From Mesomycoplasma ovipneumoniae (GTDB taxonomy: Bacteria; Bacillota_I; Bacilli_A; Mycoplasmatales; Metamycoplasmataceae), in contig VZDP01000003.1 in NCBI GenBank assembly GCA_009756935.1, forward strand, positions 38,541 through 102,540: a stretch of 64,000 nt of DNA, written 5' to 3'. A program made the translations under genes and the position numbers. Below the pieces are notes generated by a model. The model had not been told where the DNA came from. It was given only the letters and a program-made list of their open reading frames with translations, and made no database searches. Below, piece by piece: positions 62,644 to 64,000 of the stretch (position 1 is the stretch's first letter; the number at the start of each line of letters is the position of its first letter).

Positions 62644-64000
62644 TAAGTAGAAAAATCTCAGACAATTAGTTTTTTACCTATGATTTTGATTGCACCACTT
62701 TTGTTAATTTTTTCTAGCATGTTCATTTTAAAAAATTTGGACAAATAATTTACCTCATATAATAGCTTGGAGTTTTATATGATAAGCAACTTTGAGGCCT
62801 TTCATAGTTATACCAATCAATAAATTCACTTATTTTTTGATAAGCAATAGCCACATTTTCAAAATTTTCGCCCTCAATATTAAGCAATTCGCGTTGAAAA
62901 ACCGCATAAAAATATTCAATAGGACGGTTTGCAAGTGCATTACCTTTTGGTGACATTGATTGTTGGATATTGTTTTGCTTTAAAAAATTAGCAAATTTGT
63001 AGTTCGCATATTCCACGCCATGATCTGAATGGAAAAATTTTGGTTTAATATTATACTTTTTGATTGTTTGTTTTACTAAGTTTATAGTTTCTTCTGAAAA
63101 TCTTGTTTTAGAAATCGAAAAATTGAGCAAGTAATTGGATTTTGTTTCAATAATTGAGTGTAGGTAAAATCATTCGTTGTTAATTTTGATAAATTTAATA
63201 TCAGCAAACCATTTTTCACCAAAATTTTCTGAGCTAAATTCACCTTTGATATGATCTTCAGTCCAAATTCGCGTAAACTTTTTCTCTTTTGGTGCTGGTT
63301 TTCCTTGCTTTTTATAAGCTATTGATTTTAATCCTAAAAATTCGTAGTGTTTTTGAAACACGTACGTGGATACATAATTTCCCTGATTTATGTAAATATT
63401 ATATAGGATGTCGCGGCCTTTTACCTTTCGATTTAAATTGAAATTTTCACGAATTCACTCAAGTAAGTCTTCATCATAAATCATTTTCTTTGGTGGTTTT
63501 TTCACCCTTATTTTCTCATAAATAGAAGTGCGATTAACGTTAAAAACGCTACAAATTCTAGTGCAATTTTCGATTTTATCTTTATCTTTTTCTTGTTCTT
63601 GTTTTCGTTTTTTGAGCTCCTCAAGAATAATTGCGGGGTCAATTCCGGATCTTCTAAGAACATTCTCCACTATTTCTTGATAAATTCCACGATCATTTTC
63701 AGAAAGATCGTTAATTGTATATTTCTTTTTTGGTTTGCGTGGAGATTTGATTTTCCCACGAGTACTTATTAAACTTTTCATATCATTATTATAAAACTTT
63801 TTTTGCCAATTTCTTATCAAATTATTAGCGTATATATGCAACATTCATTCTTTATCCGCTTTTTTACTTTTAGATTTGTTTTTGTAAATTTCTCTAAATT
63901 CTTCTGCAAAATCCAAAATTGCGTTTTTTAGCCCTTTAGATTCGGCAATTTTAATGTATTTAAATTTGTCTTCAATTGTAAATTTGTATTGTTTCATTTT
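62644..64000 (-). mobile_element. IS3-family element, copy 2 (5' end beyond the window)
   Basis: Inverted and nearly identical to 21553-22952. Its 3' terminus (TAAGTAGAAAAATCTCAGAC) starts at 62644. By comparison with copy 1 the 5' end should lie about 44 bp past the window. Confidence 0.9.
62750..63997 (-). CDS. IS3-family transposase, copy 2
   Basis: 415 residues, complete, single frame with the same DDE motifs (WFADIKFIK, FHSDHGVEY, NRPIEYFY). It differs from the copy at 21600 at only a handful of positions (for example ENVLRRSG versus ERVLKRSG). The intact frames and close match suggest recent transposition. Confidence 0.95.

Overview
The window is a mollicute chromosome segment: very AT-rich, with many in-frame TGA codons inside conserved proteins (gyrA, pheT, pgi, nusB), so genetic code 4 (UGA = Trp) applies. 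A P97/P102-type adhesin paralogue pair, a DUF31 lipoprotein protease, sipS, rbgA and a minimal SufS/SufU pair point to the Mycoplasma (Mesomycoplasma) hyopneumoniae / flocculare / dispar / ovipneumoniae group. I cannot fix the species from sequence alone.

Layout. 1-2.9 kb (minus): ybeY (cut by the window edge), a small membrane-anchored accessory protein and a C39-peptidase ABC exporter of the bacteriocin-processing type. 2.9-9.1 kb (plus): deoB, then a tightly overlapping run nusB, hypothetical, tlyA, sufS, sufU, rluB, then sipS. 9.2-15.0 kb (plus): two tandem copies of a [subtilisin-like protease + lipoprotein] module; the protease of the first copy has decayed. 15.3-18.1 kb: rbgA (minus), a nine-tRNA array and a ZIP-like metal transporter. 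18.5-21.0 kb: gyrA. 21.0-23.1 kb: a dispersed repeat split by an IS3-type element. 23.2-31.5 kb: a membrane protein, rpmB, rplT-rpmI-infC with a structured leader, pyk, a leucine-rich-repeat protein, a small double-glycine peptide, an M42 peptidase, ung, rplU-rpmA. 31.5-34.3 kb: an IS orfA relic and a type II restriction-modification pair whose cytosine methyltransferase is frameshifted at a (GA)10 tract. 34.5-36.8 kb: a repeat flanked by a 31-bp duplication, pgi and an S1-domain protein. 37-46.9 kb: an IS256 element at the join of two truncated genes, then a sugar ABC importer operon read right to left (lipoprotein, small membrane protein, giant MalF-like permease, MalG-like permease, ATPase stump), and an XRE regulator. 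47.9-50.9 kb: a large surface protein and an IS30 element. 51.2-54.0 kb: pheS-pheT with an unusually short PheS. 54.3-62.3 kb: P97-like and P102-like proteins, an 83-bp MITE-like element and the DUF31 protease. 62.6-64 kb: a second copy of the IS3-type element.

How it fits together. Housekeeping blocks alternate with host-interaction and accessory loci. The accessory parts hold the most interesting signals: (i) a C39 exporter in the same window as a small peptide with a double-glycine leader, a candidate peptide secretion system; (ii) a restriction-modification operon that looks switchable by slippage in a dinucleotide tract; (iii) a duplicated protease-lipoprotein module; (iv) a sugar importer whose ATPase was lost at an IS256 junction; (v) a family of dispersed repeats that act as landing sites for the IS3-type element and have given rise to MITE-like fragments.
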